This document shows, piece by piece, positions 45,907-55,275 of a stretch of 64,000 nucleotides of DNA (the first letter of the stretch is position 1; each line of letters begins with the position of its first letter). The notes below the pieces were generated by a model. That model was not told where the DNA came from. It ran no database searches and saw only the letters and a list, made by a program, of their open reading frames with translations. Made by a program: the position numbers and the translations under genes. The DNA is from Mycolicibacterium xanthum (GTDB taxonomy: Bacteria; Actinomycetota; Actinomycetes; Mycobacteriales; Mycobacteriaceae): NCBI RefSeq assembly GCF_019710635.1, contig NZ_JAIFZS010000038.1, forward strand, positions 1 to 64,000, read 5' to 3'.

Positions 45907-46943
45907 CTCGGCGCGCACCTCCCGGTGGACTGCCCCGCGACCTTCACGTAGACCGGCTGTCCACCCTTGCCGTTGAGTTTCAGCACGATGTCACACAGGT
46001 AGAAGCTGAAGAAATCACCGTAGATGCCCTGCCGCGCTAGGGCTTGATAGGCGTCCGGCAGCGTGTTGATCAGGTTGTCGAAGTATTCGTGGTCTGCCAC
46101 CACGATTCCCGCGGCGCGGTCGGTTTCCTGAGTCGTCTTGGCGAACGGCGGACGTGCCTGCACGAGCAGATCCGCGATGCTGGAGGCTGCTGCATTCGTA
46201 TACGCCAGACCGCTGCTCAGGTCCTCTCTGCGGGACTCGAGCGTCTCCATCAGGCCGGCCAGCGCGTCGATTGCCTTGGCGAACTGGTCGTTCTGATCGC
46301 CCAGCGATCCGAGCACCACGTTGAGGTTGGTGATGACCTGGCCGATCAGCTGATCCCGGTCGGCCAGCGTGCTGGTCAGCGCCGCGGTCTGAGCCAGGAA
46401 CGAGTTGATCGTCGGGCCCTGGCCCTGCAAGGCTTGAATCAGCTGTCCGGACAGCGCGTTCACCTGCTCGGGATCCAACGCCTGGAACAACGGCCGGAAT
46501 CCGCCGATCAGCGCGTCGAGGTCGAGCGCCGGCACGGTGCGGGCCATCGGAATCGTCTCGCCCGGCCGGAGAGTCGCCGTGCTGCCGGTCCCTTCCTGCA
46601 GCGCGAGGTAGCGTCCGCCGATCAGGTCGTCGTAGCGGATGACCGCCCTGCTGCCTTCGGTCAACACCACCGACTCGTCGGCGCTGAACTCGACCAGCGC
46701 CGAGGTGTCGGGCTGAATCGCGACGTTGTCGACCTTTCCCACCTCCACACCCGCGATGCGCACGAAGTCGCCGTTCTCCAACCCGGTCACGTTGGAGAAC
46801 AGGGCCTTGTAGCCGTAGGTCTTCTCCCCGAACCGCATCTGCCCGAAGACGGCGAACAAGCCGAACACGCCCAGCAGGCACACAGTCAGGAACACGGCAA
46901 GACGCACTGCGTCGTGTCGAACCCTGGCATTCAGGCCTGGCAT
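45903..46943 (-). CDS. Mce family protein MceB
   Basis: This 346-residue protein has a signal anchor (about 12-32), an MCE domain (about 40-120; LFSNVTGLENGDFVRIAGVEVGKV), and helical C-terminal region without the Pro-rich tail of other subunits, as is usual for B. ATG at 46943 has AGGAGAGG just upstream. A 20-base tandem repeat lies between mceA and this start. Confidence 0.93.
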   Translation of the reverse strand: MPGLNARVRHDAVRLAVFLTVCLLGVFGLFAVFGQMRFGEKTYGYKALFSNVTGLENGDFVRIAGVEVGKVDNVAIQPDTSALVEFSADESVVLTEGSRAVIRYDDLIGGRYLALQEGTGSTATLRPGETIPMARTVPALDLDALIGGFRPLFQALDPEQVNALSGQLIQALQGQGPTINSFLAQTAALTSTLADRDQLIGQVITNLNVVLGSLGDQNDQFAKAIDALAGLMETLESRREDLSSGLAYTNAAASSIADLLVQARPPFAKTTQETDRAAGIVVADHEYFDNLINTLPDAYQALARQGIYGDFFSFYLCDIVLKLNGKGGQPVYVKVAGQSTGRCAPR

Positions 46944-46960
46944 GGCTGGGCACCTCTCCT

Positions 46961-47000
46961 CTCGGTGGCGGTCATGGTGACTCGGTGGCGGTCATGGTGA
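46961..47000. repeat. 20-base perfect tandem repeat at the mceA-mceB junction
   Basis: CTCGGTGGCGGTCATGGTGA occurs twice in a row (46961-46980 and 46981-47000). The mceA stop lies in the copy at 46981-47000, and the mceB ribosome-binding site follows the other copy. The duplication increases the mceA-mceB distance from about 28 to 48 bases without altering either protein. Confidence 0.92.
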
Positions 47001-48440
47001 CGGCGCCGCCTCCCGTGGCAACGGGACCGGCGGTAACGGGGTGGGCTGCATATCCGCCGGGTGCGCGACGATGAACGGCTCAGAGCCCGGCGTCGACCCG
47101 GGTTCGCGCGGCGCCATCGGCGGCGGCGCGGGTGGTAGCCCCGGCCACAGCGGGGTGCCGTCGGGCGCGTACAGGTCCGCACCATAGGCCGGGGCCCCCG
47201 GATACGGAATCGGCCCGATCGCGGGCCCGCCGAACAGGTTGCGGATGCTCGGCGGTTCCGGCACCGCTCGGGTCGTCGGGAGGTAGTTGGCCCAGGCCGG
47301 GAAACCGATGCCCGGATTGGGCCGCCAGTCGATCCCGGTGCCGAATCCGGTGTTGGTGACCAGGTTCCGCACCGGCCAGTTCTTGGCCACGTCGGGCAGC
47401 GAGCCACACCCCGGTTTGCCGCCCGGCCCGCCCTTGGCCCCGATGACGGGCAGATGGTCCGGAAAGTGGTACGGGTCGTCCCCGAGTGCCAGTCCGGTGT
47501 CCAGTACGAGTGTCCGCCCGTTACCGCCCGGCGCTTCATAGCCGCCGGTGTCCAGCAGCGTTTTCGCGCCGACGAGCAGACAGGTGTATTCCGGGCTGTA
47601 CTTGTAGAGCAGATTGGTCGTCGGCTCCAGTACGTTGATGGCCCTGATCAGGTTGGCCTGGTTCGGCGCGAGCAGGCTGATGCCGCTGTTGGAGAGCCCG
47701 ATGGTGGCCAGCAGCAGGGCATCCAGCTGGTCGGCGCCGCTCGTGATGGTCGTGCTGGTCGTGCTCAGCGCGTCGAGTGTGTGCAGGATGTCCTGCGCCG
47801 CTGCGCTGTAGGTGTCGTTGAAGTTCTTCAGCACCCGCCAGTCTTCGGCTATCGTCTCGTTGCGCGGATTCAGCTCGAGCAGAACCTGGTTCGCGTCGGT
47901 GGTGGCCTGGCCTATCCGCTCGCCCTGCCCGCGGACGCCGTCGGCGAGCGCGGACAATGTGCTGTTGAGCTTGGCCACGTCGATCCGCTTGATCACGTCG
48001 ACCACGTTCTGGAACACGGTGTTGGCCTCGACCGTGACGTTCCTTGATTCGATCACCTGACCGGCCTGAAGCTGTCCCACCGGATCGCTGGGATACACCA
48101 GGTCGACGAACTTGGCGCCGAACACCGTGGTCGCCCGGATCTGGGCTTCGACGTTCGCCGGGATGTGCTTGATCTTGTCGGTGTCTATCTCCAGCGTCAA
48201 CGCCACCGGCTGGCTGCCACCCTGGATCGCGGCCACCCGCCCGACCACGACGCCGCGCAGCTTGACCTTTGCGTTCGTCTCCATCACCAGGCCGGAGCGA
48301 TCAGAGGTCAACGTGACCGCCTCATACGACCTGAACGAGCCGATGAACAACGAATAGGTCAGCCACAGCGCGCCCACGGTGACCAGCAGGAGGATCAGTG
48401 TCCACCAACCGGGGTGCAGGCCTTCTTCCTGTTGCTCCAT
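46992..48440 (-). CDS. Mce family protein MceA
   Basis: This 482-residue protein has a signal anchor (about 11-33), an MCE/MlaD domain (about 42-120; LTSDRSGLVMETNAKVKLRG), a helical stalk and a Pro-rich C-terminus. ATG at 48440 is used; GTG at 48446 would overlap the yrbEB stop by four bases and is equally possible. The apparent long frame upstream is an out-of-frame reading of yrbEB. It is the first Mce subunit of the leftward operon. Confidence 0.93.
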   Translation of the reverse strand: MEQQEEGLHPGWWTLILLLVTVGALWLTYSLFIGSFRSYEAVTLTSDRSGLVMETNAKVKLRGVVVGRVAAIQGGSQPVALTLEIDTDKIKHIPANVEAQIRATTVFGAKFVDLVYPSDPVGQLQAGQVIESRNVTVEANTVFQNVVDVIKRIDVAKLNSTLSALADGVRGQGERIGQATTDANQVLLELNPRNETIAEDWRVLKNFNDTYSAAAQDILHTLDALSTTSTTITSGADQLDALLLATIGLSNSGISLLAPNQANLIRAINVLEPTTNLLYKYSPEYTCLLVGAKTLLDTGGYEAPGGNGRTLVLDTGLALGDDPYHFPDHLPVIGAKGGPGGKPGCGSLPDVAKNWPVRNLVTNTGFGTGIDWRPNPGIGFPAWANYLPTTRAVPEPPSIRNLFGGPAIGPIPYPGAPAYGADLYAPDGTPLWPGLPPAPPPMAPREPGSTPGSEPFIVAHPADMQPTPLPPVPLPREAAPSP

Positions 48441-48442
48441 GG

Positions 48443-49297
48443 TCACCCGGCCAGATTGAAGTTGCCGGATTGGCCATAGACGGCCAGGGAGAGCATCACC
48501 AGGACGAACGCCGAGACGATCAGCGACGTGCGCACCGCGCGCCCGACGGCCTCCCCCACTCCCGCCGGTCCGCCTCGTGCGGTGTAGCCGTAATAGGTGT
48601 GCACGAGCATGATGATCACGGCCAGCACGATGCACTGACCGAACGACCACATGAGGTCGGTGGGGTTGAGGAAGGTCTTGAAGTAATGGTCGTAGACACC
48701 GGTCGACTGGCCGTAGATCACGGTGGTGCCGAAGCGCGCCGCCCAGAAGGCCATCAGCACACCCACGCAGTACAGCGGGATCACCACGATGAAACCGGCG
48801 ATCACCCGGCTGGAGGCGAGGAACGCGATGCTGCGGATACCCATCACCTCTAGCGCGTCGATCTCCTCGTTGATCCGCATGGCGCCGAGTTGTGCGGTGG
48901 CGCCGGCGCCGATCGTGGCCGACAACGCGATGGCGGTGGTGGCCGGGGCGATCAGCCGCACGTTGAAGTATGCCGACACGAAACCGGTGAGCGCCTCCAC
49001 GCCGAGTTCGGAGAAATCGCTGTAGCCCTGCACCGCCACCAGTGCGCCGGTGGTCACGGTCAAGAAGCCGACGATCGCGACCGTTCCGCCGATGACAATC
49101 AGCGCCCCTGCTCCGAGGCCCATTTGGGCGATGATGCGGATCAACTCGACGCCGTAGTGGGTGAAGACGTACCCGACGGAGCGCAGCGTGCGGCCGTAGA
49201 ACTTCGTCTGCGTCCCGATGTGCACCCACGGAGCGGCCACCGCCTGGTACCCGGCTTTCAGCCAGGGGAACTGGGAGTGGGGCTTCGAGACGGTCAT
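48443..49297 (-). CDS. YrbEB/MlaE-type Mce permease
   Basis: This 284-residue MlaE-family permease has about five helices, with the conserved EIDALEVMGI segment (near 143-152) that contacts the ATPase and the family loop GATAQLGAMRINEE before it. With YrbEA it forms the inner-membrane channel that feeds or draws lipid from the Mce tube, powered by a separate MceG/Mkl ATPase not in this window. ATG at 49297 overlaps the yrbEA stop by four bases. Confidence 0.94.
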   Translation of the reverse strand: MTVSKPHSQFPWLKAGYQAVAAPWVHIGTQTKFYGRTLRSVGYVFTHYGVELIRIIAQMGLGAGALIVIGGTVAIVGFLTVTTGALVAVQGYSDFSELGVEALTGFVSAYFNVRLIAPATTAIALSATIGAGATAQLGAMRINEEIDALEVMGIRSIAFLASSRVIAGFIVVIPLYCVGVLMAFWAARFGTTVIYGQSTGVYDHYFKTFLNPTDLMWSFGQCIVLAVIIMLVHTYYGYTARGGPAGVGEAVGRAVRTSLIVSAFVLVMLSLAVYGQSGNFNLAG

Positions 49298-50061
49298 AGC
49301 GTGATCTTGATCGCTACTGCGGTCGCGACGATGTTGATGGCGAACAGCGCCATGAACGTGAACACCACCGTCTCGTTCACCGCGTTGCCGACGCCGGCTG
49401 GGCCGCCGCGTACGGAAATCCCCTTGTAGCAGGCGATCAGGCCGGCCGAGAGCCCGAACAACGCCGCCTTCACCAGCGCGATCACCACGTCGGTGGCCCC
49501 GATGATGAGGGTCAGCCCGGCCGCGAACGCGCCGGGTGAAACGTGCTGGATGTACACCACGAAGAAATAGGCGCCCGAGATGCCGACCAGGATCACGGTG
49601 GCGGACAAGGCCAACGACACCACGGTGGCCGCCAGCACCCGGGGGACCACAAGGGCGTGGATGGGATTGATGCCCATCACGCGCAGCGCGTCGAGTTCCT
49701 CACGGATCGTCCGCGCGCCGAGATCGGCGCACATGGCCGTGGCGCCGGCGCCGGCCACCACCAAAACGGTGACGATCGGCCCGATCTGCCGCACCGTGCC
49801 GAGGGCGGCCCCGGTACCCGAGAAGTCCGCCGCGCCGATCTCGGTCAGCAGGATGGTTTCGATGAAGGTCAGCAGAACGGTGTACGGGATGGTCAGCAAC
49901 AGCGTCGGCAGAATCGACACCCGCGCGACGAACCATGACTGGGAGATGAATTCACGCCACGCGAAGGGGAGACTGAACAGGCCCACGAACGTGTCGAGCG
50001 CCATCGAGTAGAACCCACCGAAAGCGCGCACGGGCTTGGCGATTACGCCGGAAGCGACCAT
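49294..50061 (-). CDS. YrbEA/MlaE-type Mce permease
   Basis: This 255-residue MlaE-family permease has about five helices. The segment TMCADLGARTIREELDALRVMGI near 107-129 is the coupling region to the ATPase. ATG at 50061 has a GGGGGGA stretch upstream. It is the first gene of a leftward 10-gene run (yrbEA, yrbEB, mceA-F, two Mam). Which M. tuberculosis mce locus (1-4) it equals cannot be decided here, since the usual flanking markers are absent. Confidence 0.94.
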   Translation of the reverse strand: MVASGVIAKPVRAFGGFYSMALDTFVGLFSLPFAWREFISQSWFVARVSILPTLLLTIPYTVLLTFIETILLTEIGAADFSGTGAALGTVRQIGPIVTVLVVAGAGATAMCADLGARTIREELDALRVMGINPIHALVVPRVLAATVVSLALSATVILVGISGAYFFVVYIQHVSPGAFAAGLTLIIGATDVVIALVKAALFGLSAGLIACYKGISVRGGPAGVGNAVNETVVFTFMALFAINIVATAVAIKITL

Positions 50062-50251
50062 CTAGCAGGTCCCCCCTCGTTTGCACCTCACCGTCATTGG
50101 GCCCTCCGAGGCCGTGCCTGGACCCGTTCGGGTGTCGCTGACGTTACACACGGGGGCGCGCCGAAGAACCGTATATCACCAAAATCTGACGCGCCAACGA
50201 AACGGAGCGGGCAGCGGTTCTGACCGTGCAGATCGTCGAACATGGCCACCC

Positions 50252-50540
50252 CGACCCCTGGCCGCCGTCGAGCAGGCGGTCCCGGTAGCGGTCGACCTCG
50301 GCCTGGTCGCTGCAGGTCACGGTCAACGAGACCGCCTCGGTGAACGGGAACTGTGGTCCACCGTTGACACCGATGAACCGCTGTCCGTCCAGGACGAACG
50401 ACCCGGACACCAGCTGTCCGGGTCTACCCGGCTTGGCGTCGGGGTAGCGCGTGAGCGTCTCGACCGACGAGCGGGGGAAAACGCTAGATCGCGTCCTCGA
50501 CATCGTCGTCGAACCACAGCGACGGTGTGATGGCCGGCAT
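50252..50540 (-). pseudogene. Decayed VOC/PhnB-like (3-demethylubiquinone-9 methyltransferase-fold) gene
   Basis: ATG at 50540 starts MPAITPSLWFDDDVEDAI and then hits TAG. The rest of the family pattern continues in another frame as SVFPRSSVETLTRYP, then FVLDGQRFIGVNGGPQFPF and VDRYRDRLLDGGQGS, and ends abruptly near 50252. A deletion of about 11 bases at the SFYT position near 50484-50488 and loss of the C-terminal third account for this. Intact PhnB-like proteins have about 140-160 residues. It lies between the mce promoter and a TetR gene. Confidence 0.8.
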
Positions 50541-50616
50541 GCGCGGACCTCCTCGGGGTCGGATCGGCACGGGTCGAGAGAAGACCGCCGGCAGCCGCGG
50601 ACGCCATCGCCCGGCG

Positions 50617-51222
50617 TCAGCCCGGGTCGACCGCACCCACCGCACGCAGCGCGAAGCCGACGACGCGGGCCCGGGACTTCTCGAGTCCCGGCAGGTCGTT
50701 GAACACCTCGGAGGCCAGCACCCGGCCGACGGCCGCGCTGATCGCCACCGCGTCCAGTTCCGGATCTGCCAGCGGGAACGAGCCGTCGACCCGTCCCCTG
50801 GCGAGGATCTCGACCAGGGAGCGTTCGCGGTCGGCGTGCGAGCGCTCCCGGATCGCGCGGTAGCCGGCGGCCGCCCGCACCTCGTCGGAGTCGATCACGG
50901 TCACGTGCATGCGAAGCTGCGGGTCGGCGCACAGGTCGAACAGCTCGCCGATCCACGCCGCCAACTGATCCGACGGGTTGCCCGCCGCCCGCTCGGCGAT
51001 TCGATCCACCCGGGCGGCGAGCGCATCGCACTCCCGCTGCAACAGCGCCAGGAACAGGTCGTCTTTCGAGCCGAAGTGCCGATAGAAGGCCCTGCTCGAC
51101 ACCCCGGCCCGGCGCAGGATGTCCGACACCCGGATCGGGCCGGTATGCGGTTCGAACAAACAGCTGTAGGCCGCGTCGATGATGCAGCGTCGATCCCGTT
51201 CGTGGTCGGATCCGGCCCGCAC
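50617..51222 (-). CDS. TetR-family transcriptional regulator
   Basis: This 201-residue regulator has a helix-turn-helix at about 15-60 (VSDILRRAGVSSRAFYRHFGSKDDLFLALL) and a C-terminal ligand domain. GTG at 51222 is the best start; the frame remains open upstream without TetR likeness, so TTG or GTG codons just before are possible. It is divergent from the alpha/beta hydrolase gene across about 100 bases and may regulate it and the fusion enzyme gene. Confidence 0.85.
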   Translation of the reverse strand: MRAGSDHERDRRCIIDAAYSCLFEPHTGPIRVSDILRRAGVSSRAFYRHFGSKDDLFLALLQRECDALAARVDRIAERAAGNPSDQLAAWIGELFDLCADPQLRMHVTVIDSDEVRAAAGYRAIRERSHADRERSLVEILARGRVDGSFPLADPELDAVAISAAVGRVLASEVFNDLPGLEKSRARVVGFALRAVGAVDPG

Positions 51223-51323
51223 GAAGCAGAATATTAGGGACTCCGCACCGGGTCGGGACCCCAGATGGCCACAAATCCCGAACTGAGTAACGTGATAACC
51301 CGGGGCCAGCCGAGAGGACGCCT

Positions 51324-52199
51324 GTGAGCAAAACCCGCAGCGAGCCGAAGACCACGATGTTTCGTGGTGCCGACGACGACCTCGCACTGGTCGCCGACGA
51401 GTGGAACGACCCCGCTGCGACGGTGGGCTTCGACGAGTCCCGCCCGTCGGTGCTGATGCTGCACGGTGGCGGGCAGAACCGGTTCTCCTGGAAGAAGACC
51501 GGGCAGGTCCTGGCCGCCCGGGGCCTGCACGTGGTGGCGCTGGACAGCCGCGGTCACGGTGACAGCGACCGCTCGCCGGACGCGACCTACACCGTGGAAG
51601 CGCTGTGCGCCGACACGTTGCGGGTGATCGACCAGATCGGCAGGCCCGTCGTGCTCATCGGCGCCAGCATGGGCGGGCTGACCGGCATCCTGGCGGCCCG
51701 CCAGGCCGGGCCCGACCGGGTGGTCCGGCTGGTGCTCGTCGACGTCGTGCCGCGCTACGAGAAGGACGGCAGCGCCCGGATCCGGGAGTTCATGTTCAGC
51801 CACGTGCACGGTTTCGATTCCCTCGAGCAGGCCGCCGACGCCGTCGCGGCGTATCTGCCGCACCGCACCAGACCCCGCAGCGCCGAGGGGCTGAAGAAGA
51901 ACCTTCGCCACCGCAACGGCCGTTGGTACTGGCACTGGGATCCGGCGTTCCTGACCAAACCGAACGAGGACCCGTTCGTGCGGGTCGAACAACTCGAACA
52001 GGCGGCGATGGAGCTGCAGGTCCCGATCCTGCTGATCCGCGGCAAGCTGTCCGACGTGGTCAGCGAGGAGGCGGTCGCCGACTTCCTCGAGAAGGTGCCC
52101 GGCGCCGAATTCGTCGAACTCTCCGGAGCCGGCCACACCGCGGCCGGCGACGACAACGATGCGTTCTCCGACGCCGTCGTGCAGTTCGTCCTGCGGTGA
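51324..52199 (+). CDS. Alpha/beta hydrolase
   Basis: This 291-residue hydrolase has LHGGGQNRFSWKKTG near residues 47-61 (oxyanion region), the nucleophile elbow GASMGG near 113-118, an acid in LIRGKLSDVVS near 236-246 and a final His in ELSGAGHTAAGDDN. The triad Ser-Asp-His is complete. Its stop overlaps the next GTG by four bases, so it is made together with the large kinase/aminotransferase fusion. Substrate unknown. Confidence 0.9.
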   Translation: MSKTRSEPKTTMFRGADDDLALVADEWNDPAATVGFDESRPSVLMLHGGGQNRFSWKKTGQVLAARGLHVVALDSRGHGDSDRSPDATYTVEALCADTLRVIDQIGRPVVLIGASMGGLTGILAARQAGPDRVVRLVLVDVVPRYEKDGSARIREFMFSHVHGFDSLEQAADAVAAYLPHRTRPRSAEGLKKNLRHRNGRWYWHWDPAFLTKPNEDPFVRVEQLEQAAMELQVPILLIRGKLSDVVSEEAVADFLEKVPGAEFVELSGAGHTAAGDDNDAFSDAVVQFVLR

Positions 52200-55132
52200 A
52201 CACACCGGGCCGTACGACGGGCTTCAACTTTCTCGAACAGCCCGGATTGCCCGCTCCCCAGGTCAGCGAGTCCGCCGCTGAGAACATCCTGGCCACCCGG
52301 TACGGCCTCGTCGCGCGGGCGCGGTCACTGGGCAGCCAGCAGGACAAGAACTTCATCGTCAGCGGCCCCGACGGTGCGGTCATCGGGGTGCTGAAGGTGG
52401 CCAATCCGGCCTTCACCGCGGTAGAGCTGCAGGCACAGGACGCGGCGGCGCAGCTCATCGCCGACGCCGAGCCCGCGTTGCGGGTGGCGGTACCACTCCC
52501 CAACTCCGACGGCGGGATGTGCAGTGAGGTCACCGACGTGGTGGACGGGACCGCCTACGTGCGGTTGTTGAGGTATCTCGACGGCGGCACGCTGGTCGGC
52601 GCGGGTTATCTGCCCCCGGCCGCGGCGGCCGGTCTGGGCGAGGTGGCCGGCCGGGTCAGCCGCGCACTGCGGGACTTCAGCCACCCCGGCCTGGACCGGA
52701 TTCTGCAGTGGGACCTGCGTTTCGGGATGGCGGTCATCGACGAGCTCGGTGCATACGTGCCCGACCCGGAGCTTCGCGGGCGACTGCTGACGGCGGCCCG
52801 CGAGGCCTGGTCACGGATCGCGCCGTTGGATGCCGCGCTGCCGCGCCAGGCGGCGCACATCGACCTGACCGATGCCAACGTGGTGGTCTCTCACGACGGC
52901 GGATGCCCACGCCCCGACGGGGTGATCGACTTCGGCGACCTGTGCCACACCTGGGCGGTGTCCGAACTGGCGATCACCGCCTCCTCGGTGCTCGGACACG
53001 TTGGTGCGCAACCGACCTCGGTGTTGCCGACGATCCGCGCGTTTCATGCGGTACGGCCGCTGTCGGCGGCCGAGGCCGACGCCGTGTGGCCGCTGCTGGT
53101 CCTGCGGACGGCGGTGCTGATCGTCAGCGGTGCCCAGCAGGCGGTGCTGGATCCCGACAACGACTACATCACCGAGCAGTCCGACGCCGAGCTGCGGATG
53201 TTCGAGATCGCCACCTCGGTTCCGCTGGACGTGATGACCGCGGTCATCGGCTCCGACCTCGGGCTGGCCGCGCCCACCGGCGCGGTCGCGGTGCGCGCAC
53301 CGTTGATGGCGGTGGATCCGGCCGGCGTCGTCACGCTCGAACTGTCGACCGTCTCCGATGTCTATGACGAGGCCTTCGACCCGTCCGGGGCGCTGCCCGA
53401 CGACGTCGAGGACCGGGCGGCCCGGGCTTTGCTCGACGGCGGAGCGGCCCTCGTCGTCACCCGCTACGGCGAGGCCCGGCTGAGCCGGGCACCGCGGCTG
53501 AGCCAGGACTCCCCCGCTGTCGTGGCCACCGGGATCAGCGCGTGGTCGGCCACCGACACGACGTTGAGCGCGCCGTGGGACGGCACCGTCGACACCGCCG
53601 ACGACGGCCGGGTCACGTTGCGCGGCGAACAGTTCGAGCTCAGCCTCACCGGCGTCACCGCGGCGGCGACCGGGACGGTGCAAGCCGGCCGGCCGGTGGC
53701 GCGCTGCACGGGTCGGGTGGACGTCGGCGTGCGTCCGGCGGGGGCCGCGGCGGCCCCGCCGTTCACCTCGGCCGAGTTGTGGCCCGGATGGTCGGCGCGC
53801 ACCCGTGACCCACGACCCCTGTTCGGGCTGGCGCCGCTCGAGCACGGCGACACCGGCGATCTGCTGTCGCGGCGCGACGCCAGTTTCGCTGCGGTGCAGG
53901 AGTTCTACTACCGCACGCCACCGCAGATCGAACGCGGCCGGCGCCACTTCCTGATGTCCACCGCGGGACGCTGCTACCTGGACATGGTCAACAACGTCAC
54001 CGTGCTCGGCCACGCGCATCCCCGGATCGCCGACACCGCTGCGCATCAGCTGCGCAGGCTCAACACCAACTCCCGCTTCAACTACGCGGCCGTCGTCGAG
54101 TTCAGCGAGCGGCTGGCCGGCCTGCTGCCCGATCCACTGGACACCGTGTTCCTGGTCAATTCCGGTTCGGAGGCAAGCGATCTGGCGATCCGGCTGGCGA
54201 CCGCGGCGACCGGGCGCCGCGACGTCGTCGCGGTCCGCGAGGCGTACCACGGCTGGACCTACGGCACCGACGCGGTGTCGACGTCGACCGCGGACAACCC
54301 GAACGCCCTCGCCACCCGGCCGGGCTGGGTGCACACCGTCGAATCGCCCAACAGCTTCCGCGGGAAGTACCGCGAGGACGAGGCGTTCCGCTACGCCCGG
54401 GACGCTGTCGCCACCATCGCGGGACTCGTCGCCGAGGGCCGGGCACCGGCCGGGTTCATCTGCGAGAGCGTCTACGGCAACGCGGGCGGCATGGCGCTGC
54501 CCGACGGCTACCTGCGGCAGGTCTACCAGGCGGTGCGCGAGAGCGGCGGCCTGGCCATCTCCGACGAGGTGCAGGTCGGATACGGCAGGCTCGGCGACTG
54601 GTTCTGGGGGTTCCAGCAGCAGGACGCGGTGCCCGACATCGTCTCGGTCGCCAAGTCCACCGGAAACGGCTATCCGCTCGGCGCGGTGATCACCAGCCGC
54701 GCGGTGGCCGAGGCCTTCGCCGGACAGGGGTACTTCTTCTCGTCCACCGGCGGCAGCCCGCTGTCGTGCGCCATCGGCATGACCGTGCTCGACGTGCTGC
54801 GCGACGAGGGTCTTCAGGCCAACGCCCGGCACGTCGGCGGGCACCTCAAGGCCCGGCTGACCGGGCTGCGCGACAGGCACCCGATCGTCGGCACCGTGCA
54901 CGGCTTCGGCCTCTACCTCGGGGTGGAGCTGATCCGCGACCCCGTGACGCTGGAGCCCGCCGCCGCGGAGACCTCGGCGATCTGCGAACGGATGCTCGAC
55001 CTGGGGGTCGTCATCCAGCCCACCGGCGACCACCAGAACATCCTGAAGACCAAGCCGCCGCTGTGCATCGACATCGAGGCCGCCGACTTCTACGTCGACA
55101 CCCTCGACCGGGTCCTCACCGAGGGGTGGTAG
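52196..55132 (+). CDS. Fusion of APH-type kinase, barrel domain and class III aminotransferase/phospho-lyase
   Basis: This 978-residue protein has an N-terminal aminoglycoside/hydroxylysine-kinase-like domain (about 1-335; FVSGPDG-type start, H221-x-D223 in HIDLTDANV, then IDFGD). A middle Gly/Val-rich region (about 370-530) looks like the beta-barrel found in lysostaphin-like or carrier proteins. A class III PLP enzyme follows (about 555-978; NSGSEASDLAI, AYHGWTYGTD, and K820 in SVAKSTGNGYPLG). Similar fusions pair a kinase with an amino-alcohol-phosphate phospho-lyase or aminotransferase. So an amino-alcohol kinase and phospho-lyase in one protein is a reasonable but unproven reading. Confidence 0.88.
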   Translation: MNTPGRTTGFNFLEQPGLPAPQVSESAAENILATRYGLVARARSLGSQQDKNFIVSGPDGAVIGVLKVANPAFTAVELQAQDAAAQLIADAEPALRVAVPLPNSDGGMCSEVTDVVDGTAYVRLLRYLDGGTLVGAGYLPPAAAAGLGEVAGRVSRALRDFSHPGLDRILQWDLRFGMAVIDELGAYVPDPELRGRLLTAAREAWSRIAPLDAALPRQAAHIDLTDANVVVSHDGGCPRPDGVIDFGDLCHTWAVSELAITASSVLGHVGAQPTSVLPTIRAFHAVRPLSAAEADAVWPLLVLRTAVLIVSGAQQAVLDPDNDYITEQSDAELRMFEIATSVPLDVMTAVIGSDLGLAAPTGAVAVRAPLMAVDPAGVVTLELSTVSDVYDEAFDPSGALPDDVEDRAARALLDGGAALVVTRYGEARLSRAPRLSQDSPAVVATGISAWSATDTTLSAPWDGTVDTADDGRVTLRGEQFELSLTGVTAAATGTVQAGRPVARCTGRVDVGVRPAGAAAAPPFTSAELWPGWSARTRDPRPLFGLAPLEHGDTGDLLSRRDASFAAVQEFYYRTPPQIERGRRHFLMSTAGRCYLDMVNNVTVLGHAHPRIADTAAHQLRRLNTNSRFNYAAVVEFSERLAGLLPDPLDTVFLVNSGSEASDLAIRLATAATGRRDVVAVREAYHGWTYGTDAVSTSTADNPNALATRPGWVHTVESPNSFRGKYREDEAFRYARDAVATIAGLVAEGRAPAGFICESVYGNAGGMALPDGYLRQVYQAVRESGGLAISDEVQVGYGRLGDWFWGFQQQDAVPDIVSVAKSTGNGYPLGAVITSRAVAEAFAGQGYFFSSTGGSPLSCAIGMTVLDVLRDEGLQANARHVGGHLKARLTGLRDRHPIVGTVHGFGLYLGVELIRDPVTLEPAAAETSAICERMLDLGVVIQPTGDHQNILKTKPPLCIDIEAADFYVDTLDRVLTEGW

Positions 55133-55150
55133 TCGCCACGTTTCGGCCGC

Positions 55151-55275
55151 CCGTGCCGCCGCCTCGCCGCCCGTGCCGCCGCCTCGCCGCCCGTGCCGCC
55201 GCCTCGCCGCCCGTGCCGCCGCCTCGCCGCCCGTGCCGCCGCCTCGCCGCCCGTGCCGCCGCCTCGCCGCCCGTG
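55151..55275. repeat. Six-copy perfect 20-base tandem repeat
   Basis: CCGTGCCGCCGCCTCGCCGC is repeated six times without change from 55151 to 55270, with partial units on both sides (to 55275). It begins about 19 bases after the fusion enzyme stop. A translated reading gives only Arg/Ala-rich low-complexity peptides on both strands, so it is non-coding. It is a VNTR-type locus likely to vary in copy number. Confidence 0.93.

Noticed and set aside
46961..47000. Attachment-site core of a mobile element
   Set aside because: The two copies are adjacent, with no integrase, tRNA or inserted DNA between them.
46992..49229. A 745-codon frame that looks like a YrbE-MceA fusion
   Set aside because: The part upstream of 48446 is a wrong-frame reading of yrbEB; MceA begins at 48440 or 48446.
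55151..55275. CRISPR array
   Set aside because: The 20-base units are directly adjacent with no spacers, no flanking cas genes and no dyad symmetry.
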